Positions 7,981-16,356 of a DNA stretch of 64,000 bases are shown piece by piece. Source of the stretch: an uncultured Alistipes sp. (GTDB lineage Bacteria; Bacteroidota; Bacteroidia; Bacteroidales; Rikenellaceae); the NCBI GenBank assembly GCA_910584485.1, contig CAJUAV010000002.1:1-64000 (forward strand), read 5' to 3'. The notes beneath the pieces were generated by a model. That model was not told the DNA's origin, ran no database searches, and worked only from the letters and a program-made list of their open reading frames with translations. Made by a program: the position numbers and the translations under genes. Numbering within the stretch: the first letter of the stretch is position 1; each line of letters begins with the position of its first letter.

Positions 7981-9375
7981 ATGAAAGACAAGTACATCGA
8001 TCTGGTCGAACAGACCTTCGATTTTCCCCAGGACGAGTTCTCGGTGAAGGAGGGGGAGCTGCAATTCTACGACATTCCGCTGATGGAGCTCATCAAGCAG
8101 TACGGCACACCGCTCAAGATCACCTACCTGCCGAAGATTTCGCAGCAGATCAACCGTGCCAAACGCATGTTCAACGTGGCGATGGCCAAGGTCGACTACC
8201 ACGGTTCGTACAACTACTGCTACTGCACCAAGTCGAGCCACTTCTCGTTCGTGCTCGAAGAGGCGATGAAGAACGACATCCACCTGGAGACCTCGTCGGC
8301 CTACGACATCCACATCATCAACGCCCTCTACGACGGCGGCATCCTCGACAAGGACCGCTACATCATCTGCAACGGATTCAAGCGTCCGCAGTACGTCGAG
8401 AACATCGCCCAGCTGCTCAACGACGGCTTCGAGAACACGATTCCCGTGATCGACAACAAGGAGGAGATCGACCTGTTCGACGCCGCCGTGACCAAAAAGT
8501 GCAAGGTGGGGATCCGCATCGCCTGCGAGGAGGAGCCCAAATTCGATTTCTACACCTCGCGCCTCGGCATCCGCTACAACGACATCGTCGATTTCTACAA
8601 GGCCAAGATCCGCAAGAGCAAGAAATTCCAGCTCAAGATGCTCCATTTCTTCATCAACACGGGCATCCGCGACACGGCCTACTACTGGAACGAGCTCTCG
8701 AAGTGCATGAACGTCTACTGCGAGCTGAAGCAGATCTGCCCCGAGCTCGACAGCCTGAACATCGGCGGCGGATTCCCCGTGAAGAACTCGCTCGATTTCA
8801 ACTACGACTACGAGTACCTGACCGAGGAGATCGTGGCGCAGATCAAGAACATCTGCCAGCGCAACGGCGTCGACGAACCGAACATCTTCACCGAGTTCGG
8901 CTCCTTCACCGTCGGCGAAAGCGGCGCGGCGCTCTACTCGATCGTCAACCAGAAGCAGCAGAACGACCGCGAGAACTGGTACATGATCGACTCGTCGTTC
9001 ATCACCACCCTGCCCGACACGTGGGGCATCAACCAGCGCTTCATCATGCTGCCGATCAACAACTGGAACAAGGAGTACCAGCGCGTCTTCCTCGGCGGCC
9101 TCACCTGCGACTCGGAGGATTTCTACAACGCCGAACTCCACACGAACGCCATCTTCCTGCCGAAGCTCGAACAGGGCAACACGCAATATATCGGCTTCTT
9201 CCACACGGGTGCCTACCAGGAGTCGCTCGGCGGCTTCGGAGGCATCCAGCACTGCCTGATTCCTGCGCCGAAGCACGTCATCATCGACCGCGACAAGTCG
9301 GACAACGAGTACTATACGCGTCTGTTCGCCAAGGAGCAGTCCTATCGGTCGATGCTGCGCATTCTGGGGTATTAG
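7981..9375 (+). CDS. speA: Arginine decarboxylase-like PLP enzyme (polyamine synthesis)
   Basis: This 464-residue fold-type III (alanine-racemase-like barrel) decarboxylase belongs to the compact Bacteroidota group annotated as biosynthetic arginine decarboxylase, which makes agmatine for polyamines. The PLP lysine is probably Lys84 in YCTKSSHFSF; the phosphate-binding glycines are in LNIGGGFPV, and the late active-site region is LGGLTCDSEDFYN. It is much shorter than E. coli SpeA (about 630-660 residues). Substrate choice within this superfamily (arginine, carboxynorspermidine, diaminopimelate) cannot be settled by eye. It is a single gene, divergent from the lptE operon and followed by a 600-base repeat array. 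Confidence 0.82.
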   Translation: MKDKYIDLVEQTFDFPQDEFSVKEGELQFYDIPLMELIKQYGTPLKITYLPKISQQINRAKRMFNVAMAKVDYHGSYNYCYCTKSSHFSFVLEEAMKNDIHLETSSAYDIHIINALYDGGILDKDRYIICNGFKRPQYVENIAQLLNDGFENTIPVIDNKEEIDLFDAAVTKKCKVGIRIACEEEPKFDFYTSRLGIRYNDIVDFYKAKIRKSKKFQLKMLHFFINTGIRDTAYYWNELSKCMNVYCELKQICPELDSLNIGGGFPVKNSLDFNYDYEYLTEEIVAQIKNICQRNGVDEPNIFTEFGSFTVGESGAALYSIVNQKQQNDRENWYMIDSSFITTLPDTWGINQRFIMLPINNWNKEYQRVFLGGLTCDSEDFYNAELHTNAIFLPKLEQGNTQYIGFFHTGAYQESLGGFGGIQHCLIPAPKHVIIDRDKSDNEYYTRLFAKEQSYRSMLRILGY

Positions 9376-9985
9376 AAGGCGTTTTTCGGAGAAGCGCCTG
9401 CGAAGCGGCGCACGGGCCAGGCTGCGGCCGAGCGGAGGCGACATCGAGCCTTCGGCGAGAAGCAGCCCTTCGCCAGGGAGCGGCTGCGGGTTGCCGACCT
9501 CACGTGCGATTCGAACGCGGGTCGAAGCCTGCGGAGCGCACGCACTCGTCAGATGCGGGCCTCCGCTGCGGGAGGCTTCGGCCCGCCGCACTTGCGTGCG
9601 ATTCGTGTTCAGGACGCAGCCTGCGGAGCGCACGCTACGAGCGGACGCGGGCGGCCGAGCGATTTGCTTCGGGGCGCAGCCTGCGGAAGGACGCAACATG
9701 CGGGCCTCCGCACGCGGAGGCTGCGGCCCGCCGCACTTGCGTGCAATTCGCGTTCAGGACGCAACCTGCGAAGCGCACGCTACGAGCAGCTGCGGGCTGC
9801 CGAGCGATTTGCTTCGGGACGCAGCCTGCGGAGGAACGCGACATGCGGGCCTCCGCACGCGGAGGCTGCGGCCCGCCGCACTGGCGTGCGATTCGTGTAG
9901 GACGCAACCTGCGGAGCGCACGCCACGAGCGGACGCGCGTTACGGGCCTTAAGCTGCACCATAACCATCACCCGAACCATTACCC
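9376..9985. repeat. 145-base tandem repeats with GC-rich hairpins (intergenic)
   Basis: The hairpin core beginning GCGGGCCTCCGC occurs at 9555, 9700 and 9845, exactly 145 bases apart; the copies align over the whole unit with scattered changes, and the third is partial, ending near 9938. A degenerate fourth copy may lie at about 9400-9550. Each unit has a stem (CCTCCGC with GCGGAGG inside GCGGG...CCCGC) and a second conserved block CGCAGCCTGCGGAGCGCACGC. I see no gene in the 610 bases. Confidence 0.88.
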
Positions 9986-10327
9986 ATGATCCGCCTCGAT
10001 TTCACCCCCGCCTTCTTCGCCGCCGTGCTCTGTACGGAACCCGAAAAACTCCGTTTCGGCCTCCTCGTGCGCCGCTGGCACGACGGGCACGAGCCGCTCT
10101 ATCGGGCGGCACTCGCCGTCGACGGGGTCGTCCGCCACGCCTTCGACATCGAGGAGGGGCAGTTCGTGCCGCTCGGCGAACGCACGGAGAGCCGCGTGGT
10201 TTTTCTGCCCGTCGAACCGACCGTCACCGACGAAGCGGTCTGCTTCGAAACGGTCGGTTACCGTTATCCGCTGCGCGCCTTCCGAGCCCGCTACGCCGCG
10301 CGCGTCGTCCATCCGTCGCTCGCATAA
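9986..10327 (+). CDS. Small protein of unknown function
   Basis: I do not recognise this 113-residue protein. It has no signal peptide, transmembrane segment or familiar motif; it is mixed alpha/beta in appearance with several Arg and aromatic residues (KLRFGLLVRRWHDGHEPLYR). The start is the ATG just past the repeat array. It stands alone, convergent with the GH2 gene, and is followed by a hairpin at 10343-10374. Base composition and codon use look like those of its neighbours, which supports a real gene. Confidence 0.6.
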   Translation: MIRLDFTPAFFAAVLCTEPEKLRFGLLVRRWHDGHEPLYRAALAVDGVVRHAFDIEEGQFVPLGERTESRVVFLPVEPTVTDEAVCFETVGYRYPLRAFRARYAARVVHPSLA

Positions 10328-10342
10328 CCGCCTCCGAAACGC

Positions 10343-10374
10343 CATCGGGCTGCCCTTTGCAGGGCGGCCCGATG
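10343..10374. terminator. Hairpin between convergent genes, probable terminator
   Basis: CATCGGGC (10343-10350) pairs with GCCCGATG (10367-10374), extended by GCCCT/AGGGC around a four-base loop. There is no clear U run, so termination efficiency is uncertain. A hairpin with identical CATCGGGC/GCCCGATG arms occurs at 31711-31733. Confidence 0.55.
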
Positions 10375-10378
10375 TGCG

Positions 10379-13300
10379 TTATTGCGGTCGGAAATCGAAT
10401 CGCAGGCGGATCCGCAACCCCTCGTCGCCTCGCTTGATCCGCACCTGCCCGGGTTGGCTGCGGGGTCCGTGATCGGCGATCGGCTTGAAATCGCGGATGG
10501 CGGGAATCTCCAGCAGAAACGACAGGTCGCCCTCGGGAAATGCGGGATAGGCCGCAATGCCGCTCTTGTTGCCGACGGGATCGGCAGGCGTATAGAGGCG
10601 GAAGAACACCCCTTCGTCTGCGCTGTAAACCGTCCAGTCGCCCTCGTCGGTCCGAAGCGTCATCCACCGCATGTCGGCGTGATAGCCCTTGAATTCGGGA
10701 TAGATCGGCGGCGCTTCGCCCGCGCCCGTCGACGTGTCGTTCCACGCCTTCTCCCACACGCCGTACTGCGTGCCGCGGATGCGGTTTTTCCACACCCGAT
10801 AGGGACCGCGGCCGAACCAGCGCACCCCGCGTACCAGCGATTCGGGATAGCGGAACGAAAAACCGAACTGCGCGATATCGGCATCGGTCACCGCATCGTC
10901 GAACCCTTCGCCGCCCTTCGCCCGATTGAGCACGACGGCATCCATCGCCAGCACGCCGTCGGCCGACATCTCCCAGCGGATCGAATCGATCGCCCCCGCA
11001 TAGCGGCAGGTCACGACCGCCCGATCGCCCTCCGTGCGGCATTCGCTGCCGAGCAGCCGCGCCCGCATGCCGACGGGAATCGGTCCGTCGCCGAACGAAA
11101 CCGGCCCGCGGGCGTTGCGCACCGACTCGATGCGGCCGTCCGAGCGGCGGAACGACACCGCCACCCCGCCGCCGTGCAGCGTGATCCGCAGGCTGTCGGC
11201 CGTGGCCTCCGCCCGACCGACCGAACGGGGCTGCGGCAGCAGGTCGGCCGCCCGACGGATCGGCCACGTGCCGCTCGTCACGGCACGGCCAGACGGATCG
11301 AAAACGGTGATTTCCAGCACGTCGGCGTCGAAAAACCGGTCGGAAAGCTCCATGCGGGCGTAGCCCGAGCAGCGCGGCTCCAGCGCGGGCAGGCGCACGG
11401 GCCCCTCGCCCGCGACCCGCATGTCGGAGGCAGGATCGAACCCTTCGGCATACGACACGGGCGCCGCCGTCCGACAGGCCGCGGGCGGGTCGGCCCGCAG
11501 CAGCCGATAGCGGGCCGTGCAGGCCGCAAGGTCCGTTTCGAGGTAGTCGTTGCGCACGAGCAGACGGCCGTCGAACGACCGCGTGATGCGCAGCGGCGCG
11601 AACTGCACGGGCGCCCAGATGTCGCGCACCGCATAGAAGCTCGCTTCGCGCTCGCGATAGGGACCCAGGATGCCGTCGGCGGCGTTCGAACCGTCGCTGT
11701 CGAGCGCACCGCCGCGGTCGCTCCGTTCGACGGCATTGTCCGAAAAATCCCACAGGAACCCGCCCACGAAGAGCGGCGAGGCGGTATAGCGGTTCCAGAA
11801 ATCCTCCAGCCCCGCGCCGTGCCCCTGATCGTACATGCCGTGCATGAATTCGGTCGGCATAAAGAGCTTGCGTCCGTCGACGAAACGACCCACCCCCGTC
11901 AGAAAGGCGGGATAGTGGTGCGTGTCGATCGCGCCGAAATCGGCCCACGGATGAATCAGCGGCCGCCGCTGTGGGTCGAGCTCGGCGAAACGGCCGTCGA
12001 GCTCCGTATTCCAGCCGCCCTCGTTGCCGTTGCTCCACAGGATCACCGACGGACGGTTGCGGTCGCGGCGCACGAAGGACTCGACGAGCGGCGTGCCCGC
12101 CTCGGTCGAATAGGCGCGCTGCCAGCCGCAGAACTCGTCGACGACGACCAGCCCCAGCGAGTCGCAGACATCCAGAAAGTGGCGGTCGGGGGCATAGTGC
12201 ACGCGCACGGCGTTGCAGTTCATCGCTCGGATCAGCTCGCCGTCGCGGCGGCTGATCGCCGCCGAGGTGGTACGGCCGCTCGCAGGGTGGAACGAGTGGC
12301 GGTTGATCCCCTTCAGCAGCAGTTTTCGCCCGTTCAGGTAGAGGCCGTCGGCAGGGCGCAGCTCCACCGTGCGGAAGCCGATGCGCTCCGTCAGCCGATG
12401 AAGCGGCCGTCCGCCGCCGTCGCGGAGCGTCATCGTCAGGCGGTAGAGGCGCGGATGTTCGGGGTGCCATGGCTCGATCCCCTCCCAGCGGCAGGCGATG
12501 CGGTGTTCGCCGCCCGCTCCGAGGGGCCGCACGACCGAGGGCCGATCCTCCAGCGTCAACTCCAGCGAGCACCCTTTCGGCAGCGGGGTCGTCCCGAGCA
12601 GCGCCGTCAGCGAGCCGTCGGCCTGCGGATCGAGCGCCGCATCGAGCAGACGCGTGCGGGGCCCCGCCTCCAGGTAGACGGGGCGGAAGATGCCGCCGAA
12701 GAGCCACCAGTCGGCCATGCGCTCGGCGCGATTGACCGAACGGTCGGCCGACTCCTTCGCCACGCGCACCTCGATGCGATTTTCGGCGCCGAAGCGCAGC
12801 AGCGGCGTGACGTCGTAATCGAATTCATAGAAGGCGCCCCGATGGACGGGACCTGCCGAGCGGCCGTTGACCGTCACCTCGGCGTCGGTCATCACCCCCT
12901 CGAAGACGAGGCGCACCCGCCGTCCGCGCCAGGCGGCAGGCACCTCGAACGTGCGGCGGTAGATCCCCTCCTCGCGGGGCGGCTCGGCGGGGCCCTCCTT
13001 GTACCAGCGGCCGTAACAGTAGGTCCCGAAGCCCTCCTGCTCCCACTGCGAGGGGACCCCGATGCGCTGCCACGAACCGCTGCGGCGGCCCGCCGTGCAA
13101 TAGAAATCCCATGCCACGGGATCGTCCGATCCGCGGCCCGAGAGGTAGATGCGCTCGTCCCCGATCGACGACGACGCGGGACGGGCCGCCGCCGCGAGCG
13201 GCAGCCACACGAGCAGCCAAACCGCCCACCGGCGGATCGGGCACCCTCCGACGGCATGCAAACGAAGACCCTGCCAAGGGGCGAAGAACGAGTTTTTCAT
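10379..13300 (-). CDS. Glycoside hydrolase family 2 protein (beta-galactosidase-like)
   Basis: This 973-residue GH2 enzyme probably releases a beta-linked terminal sugar such as galactose from plant or host glycans in the periplasm. The order is signal/anchor, N-terminal sugar-binding jelly roll (about 60-220), immunoglobulin-like domain (about 225-335), TIM barrel (about 340-620) with acid/base Glu in WSNGNEGGW and likely nucleophile Glu in MPTEFMHG, then C-terminal beta domains and a Bgal small-chain-like end (WFGRGPYRVWKNR). The hydrophobic signal starts only near residue 25, so translation may begin at a later non-ATG codon. It starts four bases after the GH106 gene, so the two are translationally close. 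Exact substrate is not readable from sequence. Confidence 0.87.
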   Translation of the reverse strand: MKNSFFAPWQGLRLHAVGGCPIRRWAVWLLVWLPLAAAARPASSSIGDERIYLSGRGSDDPVAWDFYCTAGRRSGSWQRIGVPSQWEQEGFGTYCYGRWYKEGPAEPPREEGIYRRTFEVPAAWRGRRVRLVFEGVMTDAEVTVNGRSAGPVHRGAFYEFDYDVTPLLRFGAENRIEVRVAKESADRSVNRAERMADWWLFGGIFRPVYLEAGPRTRLLDAALDPQADGSLTALLGTTPLPKGCSLELTLEDRPSVVRPLGAGGEHRIACRWEGIEPWHPEHPRLYRLTMTLRDGGGRPLHRLTERIGFRTVELRPADGLYLNGRKLLLKGINRHSFHPASGRTTSAAISRRDGELIRAMNCNAVRVHYAPDRHFLDVCDSLGLVVVDEFCGWQRAYSTEAGTPLVESFVRRDRNRPSVILWSNGNEGGWNTELDGRFAELDPQRRPLIHPWADFGAIDTHHYPAFLTGVGRFVDGRKLFMPTEFMHGMYDQGHGAGLEDFWNRYTASPLFVGGFLWDFSDNAVERSDRGGALDSDGSNAADGILGPYREREASFYAVRDIWAPVQFAPLRITRSFDGRLLVRNDYLETDLAACTARYRLLRADPPAACRTAAPVSYAEGFDPASDMRVAGEGPVRLPALEPRCSGYARMELSDRFFDADVLEITVFDPSGRAVTSGTWPIRRAADLLPQPRSVGRAEATADSLRITLHGGGVAVSFRRSDGRIESVRNARGPVSFGDGPIPVGMRARLLGSECRTEGDRAVVTCRYAGAIDSIRWEMSADGVLAMDAVVLNRAKGGEGFDDAVTDADIAQFGFSFRYPESLVRGVRWFGRGPYRVWKNRIRGTQYGVWEKAWNDTSTGAGEAPPIYPEFKGYHADMRWMTLRTDEGDWTVYSADEGVFFRLYTPADPVGNKSGIAAYPAFPEGDLSFLLEIPAIRDFKPIADHGPRSQPGQVRIKRGDEGLRIRLRFDFRPQ

Positions 13301-13304
13301 GACC

Positions 13305-16115
13305 CTATCGTTCGATGCGTCGCAGCGGCACGAGCCGCACGGGCGCGTTCAGACCGCTCTCGACCGTCGCCCAGTCGCCGAACGAGAAGGGTTTCGGCAG
13401 CACGACGCTGTTGATGTTCGTATCCTTGAAGATGCGCCACTCCTCGCCGCGCCGCTCCATGGCGGCGATGCGGTTGGCGGGCAGGTTCGTCACGTCGATT
13501 TCGAGCCGGTTTTCGCCCGCGCGGAGCCATCCGCCGATGCGCACCTCGAACGGCACGGCCCACAACACGGCCGCCTCCGCCCCGTTGATCCGCACGCGGG
13601 CACTCTCGCGCACGTCGCCCAGCTCGAGCAGCCAGTCGTCGGCCGCCGCGGGATCGTCGAGCGTGAACCGCACCGCATAGCGCGCCGTGCCCGCCGTTTC
13701 GCGGGCCCGCTCGTCGGGCAGCGCCTCCCAGCGGGTCAGCGTATCGGTCTCGAAGCACCCTTCGACGGCGGGTTCGGCCTCGGTGAAGCGGATCGACCAG
13801 CCGCGATCGAGCGCGATCGGATCGCCCGCGGCGGCATAGGCGTACCACGGCCCGACCGTCGTTTTCGGCACTTCGGGGAAGCTCTTCAGCAGCAGCGAAC
13901 CGCCCGAAGGCAGTTGCAGCCGCACGCGTGTTGTTCCCTCGCCCCGCTCGACGGTGGCCATGCCGCGCTCGCCCGTCACGGGATCGAAGACCTCCACGGC
14001 CGCCGCCTCGGTAGCCAGTTCGACCCAGCCGTCGAAGCGGCCGGGCGCGAGGTGCGCGAGGAAATAGTTGCGGCCGCCCGCCTCGTTCCGACGGCGCAGC
14101 AGGAGGTTGCCCTCCGTCGTGCGGAACGGCTCGGGACGCACGCCCGTCGCCGCCAGCAGCGTCGCATAGTCCGCCCCCGCCACGATCCGCCCGCGGCCGC
14201 AGGCGGCGACCGTCGTCCGATCGAAGGCGACGGGCGGCAGCGCGGCGAGCGTCGTGCGGAACGCCTCCTCGCGTTTCGCGCGGTCGCAGCCCAGCCCGGG
14301 AACCGCCTCGGGCAGCCGCTCCGCCACGACGATCGTCGCCCCTCGGCGGGCCAGTTCGGCCACCTTCGCCAAGGTCGTGTGGGGCATCGTGCGCACGGCG
14401 GGCAGAATCAGGGCGCGGTAGGTCGCCCCGCCCGCCGTCCGCAGCCGTCCGTCGCTTTCGACCGTCACGTCGGCCAGGTAGCGGTCCGAGACGTAGTCGG
14501 CATCGTAGCCCGCCCGCAGCACGGAGCGCACCGCCTCCTTGAAGGCGGGCATCGTCTGCTCCATGCGGTGGATGTCGAACTGCACGAAGGGACGCCGCTG
14601 CGGAACGCTCCACAGATCGAAAACGGGGAAATAGAGCAGAAAATCGTTGTCGGGCGCCCCCGCCGACAGGAAAGCCTGCGTGCGGGCGACGTAATCGAAC
14701 AGCCCGTCGGCGTCGCGCCAGATCGTATTGGCAGGCGAGAGGTCGACCGTGGCGTAGAACTTCCACCCCGGGAAGGGGGTCGCGGGAGGCGTGTAGGGGG
14801 CACCGTGGAAACAGAGGTGGTCGACGCCCGCCGCGAAGAGGTGGTCGACCTCGGGTTTGCAGAGGGCGAGCGAGGTGCGGAAATGCTCCGACAGCCACGT
14901 GAGCGCCTCGGCCGAAGTGCGCCGCTTGCCCGTGATGTGGGCCGCCGAGGAGGCGAATTTGAGGGCCGGCAGGTCGCCGTCGTTCGGACGCGAAATGCCG
15001 TCGCGGTGGAGGCCGTCGATCCGATAGGGCGTCTGGCCGTAGCTCTCGCACTCGGGAATGTCGACCGCCGCATAGAGGTCGACGAGGTTGGCGGGCGAGC
15101 CGTGGGCCTGGTTGCGCGTGCAGGCGCCGTGGCTGCGGGCCCAGCGGGCCCAGGGCACGGTGAACTCGTCGAGGAGCAGCTCCGCGAGGAGGGCGCGGTA
15201 GTCGGTCAGCACGCGCATCGCCGCCTCGTCCGTCCGATCGCCCGCCAGCACGTCGAGGTGCTCCTCGATCCGATAGCCGTAGCGCGCCTCGAAGAGCGCG
15301 GGCAGGCGGTCGTCCCAGTCGGCGTTGTGGGCCTCGAACGAATCGTTGAAGAGGACCCCGGGCCACGGGCAGCCGCTCGCGGCGAAGGCCTCATCGAAGC
15401 GGTCGAGGTAGTGGCGGAGCGCCGTGCTGTCGTACGGGTTGAAGACCAGCCCTTCGCCGCCCGGGGCGGCCCGCTTGACGCGGAAGCGCGAACGGCCCGC
15501 GAAGAGGGCGTAGAGGGTCTGCCCCTCCGCGTCGGCGCGCCAGTCGAGCACCGTATCGGGCGTCACGCGCCCGGTCAGGTCGATGCGGCGGTCGCCCTGC
15601 ACGGCCGTGACGCATTGCAGGCGCGCCAGACCGCGCTGCCGCGGATCGCTCGGCCGCAGCTTTTCGTGCAGCCGCTCGCCCGCCCGCAGCGGATAGCGTT
15701 CGATGAAAAACTGCGCCGTGCTCTCGTCCCAGCTCACGGTCGGGCCGCCGAAGGGCCACCCCGTGCTATTGTTCATGTCGACCTGCACGCCCAGCCGCTC
15801 CCCCTCGGCGATCGTGTGGCGCAGCAGCTCCATCCAGCGCGGCGAGAGGTAGTCGACCTCGTTCGCCTCGTTGCCCCGCACGCCGTAGATGGGGGTGATT
15901 TCGACCCCGCCCACCCCTTTGGCGGCGAAGGCTTCGAGGTTGGCCGTCAGCCCCGCCTCGTCGACGGCGCTGCCGAGCCACCACCAGCGGAGGAAGGGTT
16001 TGTGGTCCCGTTCGATCGGGTACCAGTCGGTCGTGCGATCCGTACCGCAGGCGACCGCAACGACCGCAGCCAGCACCGGCAGGCAGCGGGCGATTCGGGT
16101 AAAAAACAGATTCAT
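13305..16115 (-). CDS. GH106-like alpha-L-rhamnosidase, predicted lipoprotein
   Basis: The 936-residue protein starts with a lipoprotein signal (AAVVAVAC, Cys near 23) and continues with the signature of family 106-type hydrolases, FLRWWWLGSAVDEAGL and VGGVEITPIYG, in a long catalytic barrel (about 40-500). A C-terminal jelly-roll module like GH2 sugar-binding domains lies at about 800-930. Known GH106 enzymes remove alpha-L-rhamnose from rhamnogalacturonan and related glycans. Together with the GH28 gene upstream and GH2 downstream it suggests a small pectin-type degradation cluster. A 241-base gap with repeats separates it from GH28. No promoter box is visible just upstream. Confidence 0.82.
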   Translation of the reverse strand: MNLFFTRIARCLPVLAAVVAVACGTDRTTDWYPIERDHKPFLRWWWLGSAVDEAGLTANLEAFAAKGVGGVEITPIYGVRGNEANEVDYLSPRWMELLRHTIAEGERLGVQVDMNNSTGWPFGGPTVSWDESTAQFFIERYPLRAGERLHEKLRPSDPRQRGLARLQCVTAVQGDRRIDLTGRVTPDTVLDWRADAEGQTLYALFAGRSRFRVKRAAPGGEGLVFNPYDSTALRHYLDRFDEAFAASGCPWPGVLFNDSFEAHNADWDDRLPALFEARYGYRIEEHLDVLAGDRTDEAAMRVLTDYRALLAELLLDEFTVPWARWARSHGACTRNQAHGSPANLVDLYAAVDIPECESYGQTPYRIDGLHRDGISRPNDGDLPALKFASSAAHITGKRRTSAEALTWLSEHFRTSLALCKPEVDHLFAAGVDHLCFHGAPYTPPATPFPGWKFYATVDLSPANTIWRDADGLFDYVARTQAFLSAGAPDNDFLLYFPVFDLWSVPQRRPFVQFDIHRMEQTMPAFKEAVRSVLRAGYDADYVSDRYLADVTVESDGRLRTAGGATYRALILPAVRTMPHTTLAKVAELARRGATIVVAERLPEAVPGLGCDRAKREEAFRTTLAALPPVAFDRTTVAACGRGRIVAGADYATLLAATGVRPEPFRTTEGNLLLRRRNEAGGRNYFLAHLAPGRFDGWVELATEAAAVEVFDPVTGERGMATVERGEGTTRVRLQLPSGGSLLLKSFPEVPKTTVGPWYAYAAAGDPIALDRGWSIRFTEAEPAVEGCFETDTLTRWEALPDERARETAGTARYAVRFTLDDPAAADDWLLELGDVRESARVRINGAEAAVLWAVPFEVRIGGWLRAGENRLEIDVTNLPANRIAAMERRGEEWRIFKDTNINSVVLPKPFSFGDWATVESGLNAPVRLVPLRRIER

Positions 16116-16129
16116 ATCACAGGTTTCGT

Positions 16130-16350
16130 TTTTGCGGAGAGGGTTCTTCGTTCATCGATCGGTGCGCGCGGGGCGCAGCCGACGGTCGGAGCGAGCTGCA
16201 AAATCGACCTCGCAGCAGTCGGCGGGGCGCAGCGAAATCGATCGCGGAGCCATCGGCAGGCCGCAGCCTCCCGCAGCGGAGGCCCGCAGCTTCGACAGGC
16301 ATGCGCGCTCCGCAGGCTTCGACCCGAACGGCATTTTTCGCACCCGCATC
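16130..16350. repeat. GC-rich hairpin repeat, inverted orientation (intergenic)
   Basis: The gap between the GH106 and GH28 genes holds one copy of the dispersed family in reverse orientation: GGCCGCAGCCTCCCGCAGCG followed by GAGGCCCGC (about 16259-16288) and the companion block GCGCTCCGCAGGCTTCGACC (about 16305-16324). Bases 16165-16255 carry two shorter GGGGCGCAGC-containing half units. No gene is seen. Confidence 0.7.
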
Positions 16351-16356
16351 CGTACC

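Noticed and set aside
9491..9952. Small Arg/Cys-rich coding frames inside the repeat arrays
   Set aside because: All frames give repeats of the same low-complexity words (CGPPLREA, RTQPAERT types), which reflect the DNA repeat; there is no start context or promoter.
9376..9985. CRISPR array in the 145-base repeats
   Set aside because: Units are long and homogeneous over their whole length with no unique spacers of 30-40 bases, and no cas genes are near.
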